Assembly: GCA_029844215.1 (NCBI GenBank)
Contig: CM056725.1
Location: 55,093,609-55,157,608, forward strand
Source of the DNA: Przewalskia tangutica
Lineage: Eukaryota > Streptophyta > Magnoliopsida > Solanales > Solanaceae
Direction of reading: 5' to 3'
DNA: 64,000 nt
Shown here: one piece after another, positions 35,374 through 47,416 of the stretch
How positions within the stretch are numbered: position 1 is the stretch's first letter
Layout: each line of letters opens with the position of its first letter
Notes under the pieces: model-generated
What the model saw: only the letters and a program-made list of their open reading frames with translations
The model's database searches: none
What the model was told of the DNA's origin: nothing
Translations under genes and position numbers: made by a program

Positions 35374-36250
35374 ACTTCTATTCTCTTGCTCGCCGTGCCC
35401 TTCTCGTACACTCGAACTCTTTCTCATAACTTACCACATTTTCGCTACTGCTTCAGTTTCCAAAATCTCGGGGTCACTATCTCCAACTTGGTCATCATTA
35501 ATCGAACACTGATGGATCTCCGATACTTTTCCGAACATAACAATATGAAATACCGGACATACTGCCTCCCACGTCGGACGTCAAAGCTAACTTATTGGCA
35601 ACCCGACCTAACCTCCAACGGATCTGAAAACGCTCCAAGTACCTCAGGCTAAGTTCCCTCTGTTTTCCAAAACTCGTCACACCCTATCCGGGGTGGTACC
35701 TTCAGGAATTCCGACCGTCAACCTGAACTTTAAGTGTCGACGTCGATTATCCGCACGACTTCCGTTGACTCTGAGCTGCCAATAACCTCATCTGGATAAG
35801 CTTCACCCTATCCACATTCTGCTGAACAAGTATGAACCAACTATCTGAACCTTGCTACATCGAATCAATCAACCGGCAATTTACACTTCCGCCCCTACAA
35901 GGCTTCATAAGGCAATATCCGAACACTGAAATGGTAGCTATAATACACTCCTCAACAGAGACAACAATCCTCACAACACCTCGAAATCCCAACACCGCCC
36001 GAGGCGAATGCGATTCTCGAGACTCACCAGTTCCTACCCCGCTCGTAAAACTTCCAAAAGTAGCCAAAACCTGGGCTTCACTGTCTGTCATAAGGTAAAA
36101 GCAGGCACCTCGTGCAGCCTTACAACCTCCCTGATATAAACATCTCGCATAACTTACTACCGAGTAAACGGTCTCGACTAAAAGACAAGAGGGACTGACC
36201 TCATCGGCCCGACTACTGGTCGACCGCATCTACGAACTCGTACGATGGTT
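35374..36250 (-). pseudogene. Integrase remnant of element C
   Basis: It continues from 16171 after element D. A GPY/F-like segment at 35498-35680 reads FGKQRELSLRYLERFQIRWRLGRVANKLALTSD, with the GPF itself changed to ERF. To the right, the CYLMTDSEAQ and SFTSGVGTGES readings are frame-shifted forms of the FWKFYQAGLGT stretch. As in the others, the N-terminal half of the catalytic core is not readable. Confidence 0.78.
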
Positions 36251-36760
36251 AACTAAACTTGGGCCTAACACCCTCGTGACTACCACCATGACCACCACAA
36301 ACCGACCTCACCATAAAACAAAGTCGCGGGTTGACCCGCGAATGGCCTCAACCCGACCCACTCGCAGAAACACTTGCTCCCCGATCCGGAACAATCTCAC
36401 TAATCACGTTACGAAAACCTAGCGGTCTTCTTAGCTCAACTACCCTCTTTCATTCCACACTACTCAGGGACTTATCCCACAAACATAGCTCACGTGCACC
36501 ATGCACTCCGACAAGGGTTAAACGTAAAAATATAAATCTTTTACTCGAGATGGCCTTGCTTCTAAGGTCTCTACGTATAAAGCTCTAAGGCTCACACTTT
36601 TTCTTATCCCCCAATCTTTCCCGGTTAACTAACCATGATTTCTAATCACAATACACTTATGTTATCTGAACATAACACTTAAGATATACTCATCTCATCA
36701 TACATATTAAACTCTAGAGGGTTAAGGATATACCTGTATCTACTGCTTCACTCCCCTTAG
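36251..36760 (-). other. Spacer replacing pol in element C
   Basis: Nearly identical to 181-700 at the left end of the window. The uninterrupted TCTAGAGGGTTAAGGATATACC at about 36712 shows the empty target of element C's own insertion in B. Confidence 0.65.
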
Positions 36761-37532
36761 TCTTTCTAATCAAACCTACCCCGTAGGTGCATAGCTAGGA
36801 AGATGACGAACTACCCACCGATCTGAAGGTCGAGTCCTCCTACTAGGACATCCTTTCGACACATGGCCCCGACGGTACGAAACAAGTACCAACTTAAAGA
36901 CGACATTCCCGATGGCGCCGTCACATGTGAACACTGGGAAAAATCAACTGCCTCACCGAACATACGTAGTTGTGAACCGAAGCTCGAGCTCGACCAACTC
37001 CGCTTATCCTCAACGCCCCGAACTCCGCGAGGACCACTCTGTACTGGTGGATGTGCATATCTGATCTGCTGCTGAGGTGGTTTTCCTCGAAAGTTACCAA
37101 AGGACCTTGTTGTTCTGGCCCTCTTCTCGCTCGTTAACCCGTCGATCTCTACGCTTTGGCTCGCCGCGATAAGCCCGCACGCTGTGCCATGCTCAAACCT
37201 AATCAAGAATTACTCGCACGACCTCTTAGATATTCATCAAGACTCGCGTACATCGGTATACTCTCCGTAGCCAAATCCATAGCTAATGCGTGGTCGCCTC
37301 TTTGCAATCTATATTCTCCATTCCCGGTCGTGGAACTGAAGGTTCATATATCAAGGTCGCAGTAGGCACTGCTGCCGCCGTGCTAAACTCTGCTGGGGTT
37401 GGTGACGTCGCAGAACTCCCCAAATGAAGCACCACCCCAGGTGATGATTGGGCCCGCCTCAGTAACCCTCTCGTTTCTACTCGCAGCCTCTCGCCGCTTG
37501 CCTCCCGCCCGGGTTTGCCCTACGCGAGGCAT
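36761..37532 (-). pseudogene. Gag remnant of element C
   Basis: The start at 37532 gives MPR, with codons lost against MPPRR. Remnants match the EPS...DCKEATT, DEYLREV, KRARTTRSFGNFRGKPPQQQ and knuckle stretches, all in different frames. There are many single-base losses relative to the left-end copy (711-1429), for example within GCTTTGGCTCGCCGCG near 37150. Element F is inserted about 50 bp upstream of the start codon. It has the capsid deletion of the family. Confidence 0.72.
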
Positions 37533-40500
37533 AGCAGTAAGGGAAAGAAATACGTGAGAGGGTCCAACTTATAACACGCTGCCACGACTGCCCGGGGCGT
37601 GATCGTGCCTTACCCCGGCACCCTAGTGATACAACATCGAGTAATCACGAACATAAAACACATACATGAAACAAATGAAGTATAAACGATGTGAGGAAAA
37701 CTTGCCTTACGGCATATATATAAATAACAACTTTTTCAACATGAACAGTTTAATCCTTTTACAAACCCCGCCACAACAAAGATTACACGCACTTCTAAGA
37801 AATGATACGACAACAATGGCGGATGTGGCCCCGCCATACCCCCGAATGTAAATACCTACAACAACAGGACTATACCATCGATAAGCCTCCGAGAAACGGA
37901 GCTTTCCCAAACGCTGAATCAGGACCCTAAGAGCGAGGATCAATGATCGGTGTACCTTTACTGCGGATGAACGCACTTCGGCGAGGTCGATAACAGTACC
38001 AAGTATGTGAAATCGAAAATAAATCGTAAATGAAATCATAGTAGTCTATACAAAGCAGAGACATGTATGATAACCAAATTACGCCACAATAAATAAGGCC
38101 ATGTCAAGTCGAGACTCACGCCTCAAGTCATCACTCAAATTTAACAATGGGTCTCACGCCACAACATCAATCGTGCCCGTGGAACACATTCTCACCGCCA
38201 TAGCCTATGATATGAAAGCACCAAGGAACACACATGAACACCGTGTCCCACTGTGTTATAATAAAATCAGACGGTAAGTACGAAGGCATAGCCGACTACT
38301 AAAACCTACGCATTCAACAAGGTCATAAATCGTGTCATGATATCTGTCTGCACCGTCACATGATGAAAGTTGGTCACTCGCCGCAGATCAAATGTGCGCT
38401 GCCTAGCCTCGAACTCACCGCAGCTCGCATAGGCCAACCTCATAGGCCCGCATGAGGTATAACCCGCATCGAGGGTAGCTACTCCCGCATCGCCCCGAAT
38501 CGCACCGCATGGCCACAAAGACCGCATGACCACAAGGGCCGTAAACTAACCGGAACTCCCGTAGTTCCGCATGGATCCCCGACCCGCATGAGGTATTCTC
38601 GAATCACGGTCCTGCATCACCGAGTCTACCCCGACGGAGGCGCCTAACCTCCGACACAAGTCAAGGTGAGTGGTACAATACCAACATAACTACTGATAGT
38701 CAAACAACTTTAAGCGCGATGAGGAAAACCCTTTACACTAACATCACAAGATACTAACACACGTAGCATCCTAACATGTTTACTTATCAAATCAACAATA
38801 AAGTATTACAAGGCTATCACAAACCAATACAATCAAGTTATTCACACAAGGTACTTTCTATTAACAAGTTCGTATCCATCCCCAAAGTACTTCATACATT
38901 AAATCTTTAAAAGATCCGCTCCTTCCACATAAGTCACACAATACCCGTAGTATAAAATAGAGCGATCGTTTTTTTAAGTAAACCCAAAACACTTACCTTT
39001 GTAAAATCAAGTAACAACATTATTTTCCAAACGCCCAAGTTTGCCTAATTTCAAAATGCTCAAGTTACTTATTTTAGAAAGGTTTCATAACTCATAGTCT
39101 TAATCTCTTTTAAAACATTTGAGTAACATAAGTCTTATGAGTGAATAGGTTATTCTTGTTTATAATAATCTTACTACAAAGACCATGACCTAGAAAATGT
39201 AATATCATTTTGTCTCATCTTAGTTTCTATGCAGATGGAGGTTTCTACCGGTTTTAATAATACAACTCATTAGTCAAGACATTTTCCTTTATTAACGCTG
39301 CAGTTGGTTTGGCGATACACATTCGATTCAAATCAAGAAACATTCTTAAGCCGTTATACCTAACTTCCCATAAAGCTAGTATAACTCTTAAGTTTTCAAA
39401 ACCAAGTATTACTCTCCTTCAAAACGATTTATAAATCTTTTGAAATACATCAAGTTCTTTATTATAACAAGCCGCTTATAATTCACATCGCTACCTTTTA
39501 AAACCACAAAGTATTTTCTTACCTACATAAATCGTTATAACCAACTTCCCATAAAGCCATTATAACACTTTATGTTTTAAAACAATCAAACACGCTTAAC
39601 ACGTACGCTCACCGCATTACATAGTTCACACATATCATGCTAGAAGAGATAGGAAGAGGTTCACATACCTCGCGACGAGTATCGACAATAAGCAAAATGC
39701 TCCAAGTACTACAACCTTGCTAGCCCTTTCCACTCCTCAAGTAGAATACGCTACTCTTAGTACTTTCACCTAAAAAGGTCACAAACGCCTATTAACTTCA
39801 AAACACAAGGTTCCATTTCTCTACATAAAATTCGAAGACTTTCCCCGCAACAACAGAAATCTCCTCCTCTATCGAGGCCGGCCACCAAGCCCACCAGGGG
39901 GGGGGGGTTTATACGTATAACCGTACGTTTACATTTCTACTCCGTAATACTACACAAGTTCATCGCAATACACCCCTATGTACATACAGTTGCTTCTTTT
40001 CTTTATTCTTCAGCTTAAGTCAAAAGACATTGCAAAGATTAAGCTTAGTTCTATATATAGTATGCTTCAACTATATATTCTAACAACATGTAATTTCCAA
40101 TTACAATTAGAGGGACAAGATAATTACCTCGATAAGCCCATAATTATCCAAGTATAAATGTCGATCCTTAGCAACGCTTAGCTCCTACTCCGGGTGCTCC
40201 AACCCGCTCCAAACAACCCTTAGAAGTTCTAACCAACTTCTACTTAAATACTTCAATCAATCAATGAAGATTTCCTTAGGGTTTCGGTTTGAGACAAAAA
40301 GGACATACGGTAGTATTTCCGGGCTCTACGTATAGAGGTTTCTTTGGAATACTACAAGGTATACGGCTAAGGTAATTTGGGTATAGTAACAATACTTTTG
40401 AGAGTATTTCTACCAAGAGGGGGGTATTTATACGAGACAACACCACAAGGGGGGGGTGTATACCTCGCCTACCCCACTGTGGGGAAACTCTCGCCAAGGG

Positions 40501-40619
40501 GAGGGTGCTCGCCAAAGGCCTCACAAAGGGGGAGGACTCTCGCCAAGACACTACACTAAGGGGGAAGAAGCTTTCAAGACTTAGAGATTTTGGGATGAAG
40601 AAGTCTTCACAAGGGAGGG

Positions 40620-40627
40620 TATTTATA
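40620..40627 (-). promoter_or_regulatory. TATA box of LTR F (3')
   Basis: TATAAATA on the minus strand; its partner in the 5' LTR is at 46574-46581. Confidence 0.6.
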
Positions 40628-40976
40628 GGTCAAGCAAAGGCCAACCAATGGCCAAGATCTAGCCAAGTGTTAGGCAAGTGTAGGCCAAGATATGCCCAAG
40701 TGCCCCTAGTCCCTACTCCTTAAAACCTCACAAATATCTACCAAAAATATCTACCCACTGACACCCCAAATCGTCGTCTGTGCCGCCCACTTGCTTCCAA
40801 TGCGAGGTGACACACGCCACCCTCCCGCTGGTCCAAGATGTTCCGCCTCTCTAAAAATCCGCAAAAATAAGAAAAGACATAGCCGAATTTTCCCTCGCAA
40901 GTTATGTAAAACGCTTCCGAAAACGACTCTAACCAAGTGTCAGGCACAAATGTCATTCTACTAGTTACCTAGGCGG

Positions 40977-40992
40977 GGTGACACGTGTCACC
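40977..40992. promoter_or_regulatory. 16-bp G-box palindrome in LTR F
   Basis: GGTGACACGTGTCACC is a perfect palindrome with a CACGTG core, about 350 bp upstream of the TATA box. The identical copy in the 5' LTR is at 46929-46944. Confidence 0.5.
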
Positions 40993-41311
40993 CTCCTATT
41001 GGCCCAAAATAAAACATCTTCCAAAATATCCACAATGGCCAAAATCTCAAAACAAAGTGGGCCTACAAAATCAGAATTTCTCCCGTGGGCCCCACGTGAC
41101 CATTTCCAAAATAAAATTCCATAATTCTCTAATATTCCAGAAGTCCGAATACCAAATCTGGGAATCCAATTCCCATTAACGAACCTTTTTCCTTCACAAA
41201 AACCGGAAACTTTTCCGTGGAAAAATCACCTCTTTCTTCCTTTCCAATCTTTCTGTCGTATTCTCGTACGTACGTCCTCGCATACATACCCTGGAACTAC
41301 GGGGTACAACA

Positions 41312-41346
41312 TTCTTCCCCCTTTAGAAACATTCGTCCCGAATGTT
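41312..41346 (-). other. Polypurine tract and hairpin, element F
   Basis: The purine run AAAGGGGGAAGAA (minus strand) touches the LTR at 41312-41324. A perfect AACATTCG/CGAATGTT hairpin lies at 41328-41346. Confidence 0.85.
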
Positions 41347-42550
41347 CCTTCTAAGTCCCCAAATATACAAGCGCCGATATAGTCTCTACTACTATACTTA
41401 CGGGAACAATCCTGCCACACCTGGCCATGGAAACACCTGCGCAAAAACTTACATCCAAGTCCACGAGGAAACACCTCTACATCACCACAAATCACTTCTC
41501 ACCGGGGTCTAAAATATACTTCCTTCGCACCTTCTCTTTACAAAAGAAAAGATCACATCTATGCTCGCCATACATGCTCGCTTCTCTCTTTACTCACCGT
41601 AGATACCACTTTGTCACTTTGCCTGAGGCATTAACCTTCTCAGGCTTCCCAACAAATTGTACCAATTTTGTCACTTTGTCGCTATCCTTGCTCCGACGAC
41701 CTAACAAATGGTACCGGCCGCTATGATCCTCGAGGATGTCGTGACACTCGAACTCTTACCACATTCTCGACATCGTCAGCTTCAAAACTCGGGTTACTAT
41801 CCCTAACGTGGTCATCATTAATCGGGATACTCGATGGATCTCCGCATTTTCCTCGAACATAACAATACGAAGACCGACGCGATCGCCTCCTACGCCGGAC
41901 GGCAAATGCTAACATATAGGCAACCCGCCTATTCTCACCAACTCAAAAAGGCCCAAAGTAACTCGCTAAGTTTCTCTCGCTTCCAAAGCTCGCCACACTG
42001 TCCGGTGGTACTTTCAAGAAGACCGACCAACTCAACTCTAAGCGCCGCCGATTATCCGCACGATTCCTCCGAGCCGCCGTAACTACTACTAGACAAGGTA
42101 CTCACTATCCAAAGTCTGATGGAACAATCCTGAACCAACTGTCAGAACCTTGACAACATATAACCAAACGACCCCCAACTTAACACTTCCGCCCCTACAA
42201 TCCTTTAAAAAGGAGACATCCGAACACAAATGGTAGCTTAAACACTCCTCTCCACAGAGACAACAATCCCCACAACTATCCTCAAATCCAAGCACCGCCC
42301 GAGGCGAATGCGATTCGAGACTTACCGAGTTCTTAACCCCGCTCGTAAAACTTCCAGAAACAAAAACAGCCGTACCCTGGGCTCCACTGTCTGCCATAAG
42401 GTGAAGGGAGGCACCCCGTGCAGCCTTACAACCTTTCTGATAAAATCAACACTGCCGAGTGAACGATCCCGACCGAAGAACACGATGGGCTGCCCCCATC
42501 GGCCCGCCCACTGGTCGAACGCATCCACGAACTCAGACATGGTTAACTAA
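41347..42550 (-). pseudogene. Integrase remnant of element F
   Basis: A strongly degraded integrase end. The GPY/F region (about 41820-42000) is barely readable. Further right, LFLFLEVLRAGLRTR and FIRKVVRLHGVPPFTLWQ (42322-42540) match the YIxxxVRLHGVP part of the core, the clearest such match in the window. A small insert interrupts the 3' untranslated part at 41600-41742. Confidence 0.75.
41600..41742. other. Small insert with two tandem motifs
   Basis: Two successive units each run from TTTGTCACTTTG to AACAAATTGTACC or AACAAATGGTACC, about 55 bp apart, followed by CGAGGATGTCGTG. The block is absent from the equivalent place in C (35390-35420). It is related to 23848-24020 in element E, which sits elsewhere in the internal region. 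Confidence 0.5.
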
Positions 42551-42938
42551 ACATGGGCCTAACACCTCATGACCCTAACACAAGGCGGGACCACCACAAA
42601 CCGACCCCACCATAAAACAAAGTCGCGGTTGACCCGCGACGTGGCCTCAACCTCGACCCTAAGAACGCCAAGAAACACTAGTTCCCCTGAAGGAACAATC
42701 TCACTAATCACGTTCCAAAACCTAGCGGTCTTCTTAGCTCAACTACCCCCGTCATTCCACACTACTGGGACCTATCCCACACATAGCTCACGCGGCACTA
42801 TGCACTTCCGATAAGGATCAAATATAACACTACACCTTTTCTTGAGATGGCCTCACCTCTAAGGTCTCTACGTATAACACTCTAAGGCTCACACCTTCTA
42901 TCCCCAAAATCTTACTCTGCTAACCCACCATGATTTCT
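42551..42938 (-). other. Shortened spacer in element F
   Basis: The spacer, truncated at its gag side. It passes from the CCACCATGATTTCTA block straight into gag codons for AYAQ, so the knuckle part of gag and the TCTAGAGGGTTAAGG end of the spacer are both deleted. Confidence 0.6.
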
Positions 42939-43322
42939 ATGTTCTACCGATGCGCATAAGCCCGCATACGTGCCATGCTCAAGCCTAATCAAGAATTACT
43001 CTTGCACGACTCTCTTAGATAGCCATCAAGACTCGCAGACATCGGTATACTCTCCGTAGCCAAATCCATAGCTAGTAACAGGGTCACCTCTTTGTAATCC
43101 ATATTCTCTGTTCCTGGTCGTGGAACTGAAGGTTTAAATATCATGGTCGCAGTAGGAACTGCCGCCGCTAAACTTTATCACTAGTGACGTCGCAGAAATC
43201 CCCGAATGAAGCATTACCCTAGGTAATGATTGGGCCTGTGCCCACGTAACCCTCTGAACTCTACTCGCAGCTCCCTCGGCTGCCTTGCCCTCCTGGGCCC
43301 GGGTTGCCCTACGCGGAGGCAT
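42939..43322 (-). pseudogene. Gag remnant of element F, zinc knuckle deleted
   Basis: The start at 43322 gives MPPRRATRAQEGKAAEG, the cleanest N-terminus of the family, with frame open to 43134. Beyond a frame break it retains the ATLL...LATRES and DGYLRES stretches and ends near the codons of AYAQ. Everything downstream, including the basic linker and zinc knuckle, is gone. It could not package RNA by itself, so F was presumably carried by another element's Gag, or the deletion came after insertion. Confidence 0.78.
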
Positions 43323-43506
43323 AACGATAGGGGAAAGAATTTCGCCGAGGGTCCAACTTACAACACGCCTCTAAGGCACGATCTCGAGTGAGAAGAATAG
43401 AAACCAATCCTAAATATCATATAGCCTCACGATTATTGGTGTGGTGCACAACACACCGATAATCAAGACTTCATCGATACGGCTAGACACTTTCCGAGGA
43501 TTAACT

Positions 43507-43518
43507 GCTCTGATACCA
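43507..43518 (-). other. Primer-binding site of element F
   Basis: GCTCTGATACCA, the unaltered initiator-Met tRNA match, four bases from the LTR. Confidence 0.9.
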
Positions 43519-43522
43519 CTTT

Positions 43523-46500
43523 TGTCACGACCCGTTCCGGGGCCCGTGCCTTACCCCGGGCACCCTAGTGATACAACATCAGAGTAATCAGCGGAACATA
43601 AAACACATACATGAAACAAATGAAGTATAAACAAGAATTGAGAAAACTTGCCTTTACGATATATATAAATAACAACTTTTTCAACATGAACGCTTTAATC
43701 CTTTTTACAAACCCCGCCACAACAAGATTACATGCACCTCTAAGAAATGATACGACAACAATGGCGGACAGTGGCCCGCCATACCCCGAATGTAAATACC
43801 TACAACAACAGGGACTATACCATCGATAAGCCTCCGAGAAACGGAGCTTTCCCAAACGCCAATGTGACCCTAAGAGCGAGGATCAATGATCGTGTACCTT
43901 TACTCGCGCAGATGAACGCAGCCTCAAGCGAGGTCGATAACAGTACCAAGTATGTGAAATCGAAAATAACATCAGAAATGAAATCATAGTAGTCTATACA
44001 AAGCGGAGACATGTATGATAACCAAATTACGATTCACAATAAATAAGCGATATGTCAAGTCGTGACTCACGCCTCAAGTCATCACTCAAATTTAACAATG
44101 GGTCTCACGCCCACAACATCAATCGTGCGTGGAACACATTCCTCACCGCCAAGCCTATGATATGAAAGCACCAAGGAACACACATGAACACCAGTCCCAC
44201 TGTGTTATAATAAAATCAGACGTAAGTACGAAGGCATAGCCGACTACTAAAACCCACGCACTAACAAGGTCATAAATCGTGTCATGATATCCGCCTGCAT
44301 CGTCACACGATGAAAGCCGGTCACTCGCTCGCAGATCAAATGTGCGCGTTTAGCCCTCGAACTCTCCGCAGCTCAGATAGGCCAACCTCATAGGCCCGCA
44401 TGAGGTATAACCCCGCATCGAGGGTAGCTACTCCGGCATCGCCCCGACTCGCAGCCGCACGGCCACAAAGACCGCATGACCACAAGGGTCGTAAACTAAC
44501 CCGAACTCCCGTAGTTCCGCATGGATCCCCGACCCGCATGAGGTATTCTCGAATCACGGTCCTGCATCACCGAAGTCTACCCCGCGACGGAGGCGACTTA
44601 ACCTCCGACACAAGTCAAGGTGAGTGGTACAATACCAACATAACTACCGATAGTCAAACAACTTTAAGCGCAATGAGGAAAACCCTTTACACTAACATCA
44701 CAAGATACTAACACACGTAGCATCCTAACATGTTTACTTATCAAATCAACAAGAAAGTATTACAAGGCTATCACAAACCAATACAATCAAGTTATTCACA
44801 CAAGGTACTTTCTATTAACAAGTTCGTATCCATCCCCAAAGTACTTCATACATTAAATCTTTAAAAGATCCGTTCCTTCCACATAAGTCACACAATACCC
44901 GTAGTATAAAATAGAGTGACTGTCTTTTTAAGTAAACCCAAAACACTTACCTTTGTAAAATCAAGTAACAACATTATTTTACAAACGCCCAAGTTTGCCT
45001 AATTTCAAAAATGCTCAAGTTACTTATTTTAGAAAGGTTTCATAACTCATAGTCTTAATCTCTTTTAAAACATTTGAGTAACATAAGTCTTATGAGTGAA
45101 TAGGTTATTCTTGTTTATAATAATCTTACTACAAAGACCATGACCTAGAAAATGTAATATCATTTTGTCTCATCTTAGTTTCTATACAGATGGAGGTTTC
45201 TACTGGTTTTAATAATACAACTCATTAGTCAGTACATTTTCCTTTATTAACGCTGCAGTGGTTTGGCGATACACATTCTGATTTCCGAAATCAGTAAAAC
45301 ATTCTTAAGCCGTTATACCTAACTTCCCATAAAGCTAGTATAACTCTTAAGTTTTCAAAAACCAAGTATTACTCTCCCTTCAAAACGATTTATAAATCTT
45401 TTGAAATACATCAAGTTCTTTATTATAACAAGCCAGTTATAATTCACATCAGTTACCTTTTAAAACCACAAAGTATTTTCTTACCTACATAAATCTGTTA
45501 TAACCAACTTCCCATAAAGCCATTATAACACTTTATGTTTTAAAAACAATCAAACACAGTTAACACATGTACGTCTACCGTACTACATAGTTCACACATA
45601 TCATGCTAGAAGAGATAGGAAGAGGTTCACATACCTCGCGACGAGTATCGACAATAAGCAAAATGCTCCAAGTACTACAACCTTGCTAGCCCTTTCCACT
45701 CCTCAAGTAGAATACGCTACTCTTAGTACTTTCACCTAAAAAGGTCACAAACGTCTATTAACTTCAAAACACAAGGTTCCATTTCTCTACGTAAAATTCG
45801 CAAGACTCTCCCCGCAACAACAGAATCTCCTCCTCTATCGAGGCCGCCACCAAGCCAACCAGTGGGGTTTATACGCCTAACCGGACGTGTACAATTCTAC
45901 TCAAGAATACTACACAAGTCTATCGCAATACAAATCCTATGTACATACAGTTCATTTCTTTTCTTTATTCTTCAGGCTTAAGTCAAAAGACATTGCCGCA
46001 GTACTAAGCTTAGTTCTATATATAGTATGCTTCAACTATATATTCTAACAACATGTAATTTCCAATTACAATTAGAGGACAAGATAATTACCTCGATAAG
46101 CCCATAATTATCCAAGTATAAATGTCGATCCTTAGCAACGCTTAGCTCCTACTCCGGTGCTCCAACTCGCTCCAAACAACCCTTAGAAGTTCTAACCAAC
46201 TTCTACTTAAATACTTCAATCAATCAACGAAGATTTCCTTAGGGTTTCGGTTTGAGACAAAAGGACATACTGAGTATTTCCTGCTCTACGATAGAGGTTT
46301 CTTTGGAATACTACAAGGTATACGGCTAAGGTAATTTGGGTATAGTAACAATACTTTTGAGAGTATTTCTACCAAGAGTGGGTATTTATACGAGACAACA
46401 CCACAAGTGGGTGTATACCCTCTACCACCCCACTGTGGGAAACTCTCGCCAAGGGGAGGGTGCTCTCGCCAAAGGCCTCACAAAGGGGAGGACTCTCGCC

Positions 46501-47259
46501 AAGACACTACACTAAGGGGGAGGAAGCTTTCAAGACTTAGAGATTTGGGATGAAGAAGTCTTCACATGAGGGGTATTTATAGTCAAGCAAAGGCCAACCA
46601 ATGGCCAAGATCTAGCCAAGTGCTAGGCAAGTGTAGGCCAAGATATGCCCAAGTGCCCCCTAGTCCCTACTCCTTAAAACCCTCACAAATATCTACCAAA
46701 AATATCTACCCACTGACACCCAAATCGTCCAGTGCGCCCACTTGCTTCAATGTGAGGTGACACATGTCACCCTCCTCCGTTGGTCCAAGATGTTCGCCTC
46801 TCGGAAAAATCCGCAAAAATAAGAAAAGACATAGCCGAATTTTCCTCGCAAGTTATGTAAAACGTTTCGTCAAAAACGACTCTAACCAAGGTGTTGTGCA
46901 CAAATGTCATTCGGCGAGCCACTGGCGGGGTGACACGTGTCACCCTCCTATTGGCCCAAAATAAAACATCTTCTAAAATATCCACAATGGCCAAAATCTC
47001 AAAACAAAGTGGGCCCCACAAAATCAGAATTTCTCCCGTGGGCCCACGTGACCATTTCCAAAATAAAATTCCATAATTCTCTAATATTCCAGAAGTCCGA
47101 ATACCAAATCTGGGAATCCAATTCCCATTAACGAACCTTTTTCCTTCACAAAACCGGAAACTTTTCCGTGGAAAAATCACCTCTTTCTTCCTTTCCATCT
47201 TTACGTCGTATTCTCGCACGTGCGCCCTCGCATACATACCACGGAACTACGGTACAACA
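43523..47259 (-). mobile_element. 5' LTR of element F
   Basis: 3,737 bp, partner of 37580-41311. Its right end is altered (ACGGTACAACA for CGGGGTACAACA). TATA box 46574-46581, palindrome 45278-45294, G-box 46929-46944. Confidence 0.91.
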
Positions 47260-47416
47260 ATGACTCTAAGGCACGATCTCGAGTGAGAAGAATGGAAACC
47301 AATCCTAAATATCCTATAGCCTCACGATTATTTGTGTGGTGCGCACACACCGATAATCAAGACTCTCGATACGGTCAGTAGACACTTTCCGAGGATTAAT
47401 CGCTCGATACCACTTT
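47260..47416 (-). other. 5' leader and primer-binding site of element C
   Basis: The leader resumes after element F. The primer-binding site at 47402-47412 reads GCTCGATACCA, having lost one base from GCTCTGATACCA at its CTG. LTR C begins four bases further on. Confidence 0.85.

Larger units (their letters stand above)
37580..41311 (-). mobile_element. 3' LTR of element F
   Basis: 3,732 bp. Its palindrome region reads CGATTCAAATCAAG (about 39323) where the partner reads CTGATTTCCGAAATCAG, another clear CWG-site difference. TATA box 40620-40627, G-box palindrome 40977-40992, and a run of about eleven G near 39899. Confidence 0.91.
37580..47259 (-). mobile_element. Element F (inserted in 5' leader of C)
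   Basis: A minus-strand element of 9.68 kb with LTRs 37580-41311 and 43523-47259. It splits the leader of C between the gag start and the primer-binding site. Flanks are ATAACACGC on the left and ATGACTCTAAGG on the right; the empty site in B reads ATAACACAGCTCTAAG, so the duplication was probably CAGCT, blurred at a CAG site. It shares its LTR subtype with element E. Confidence 0.9.

Noticed and set aside
46767..47237. 156-codon minus-strand frame at the start of LTR F
   Set aside because: Similar frames in LTR E are explained by shared LTR DNA upstream of the TATA box; indels break it in most copies.
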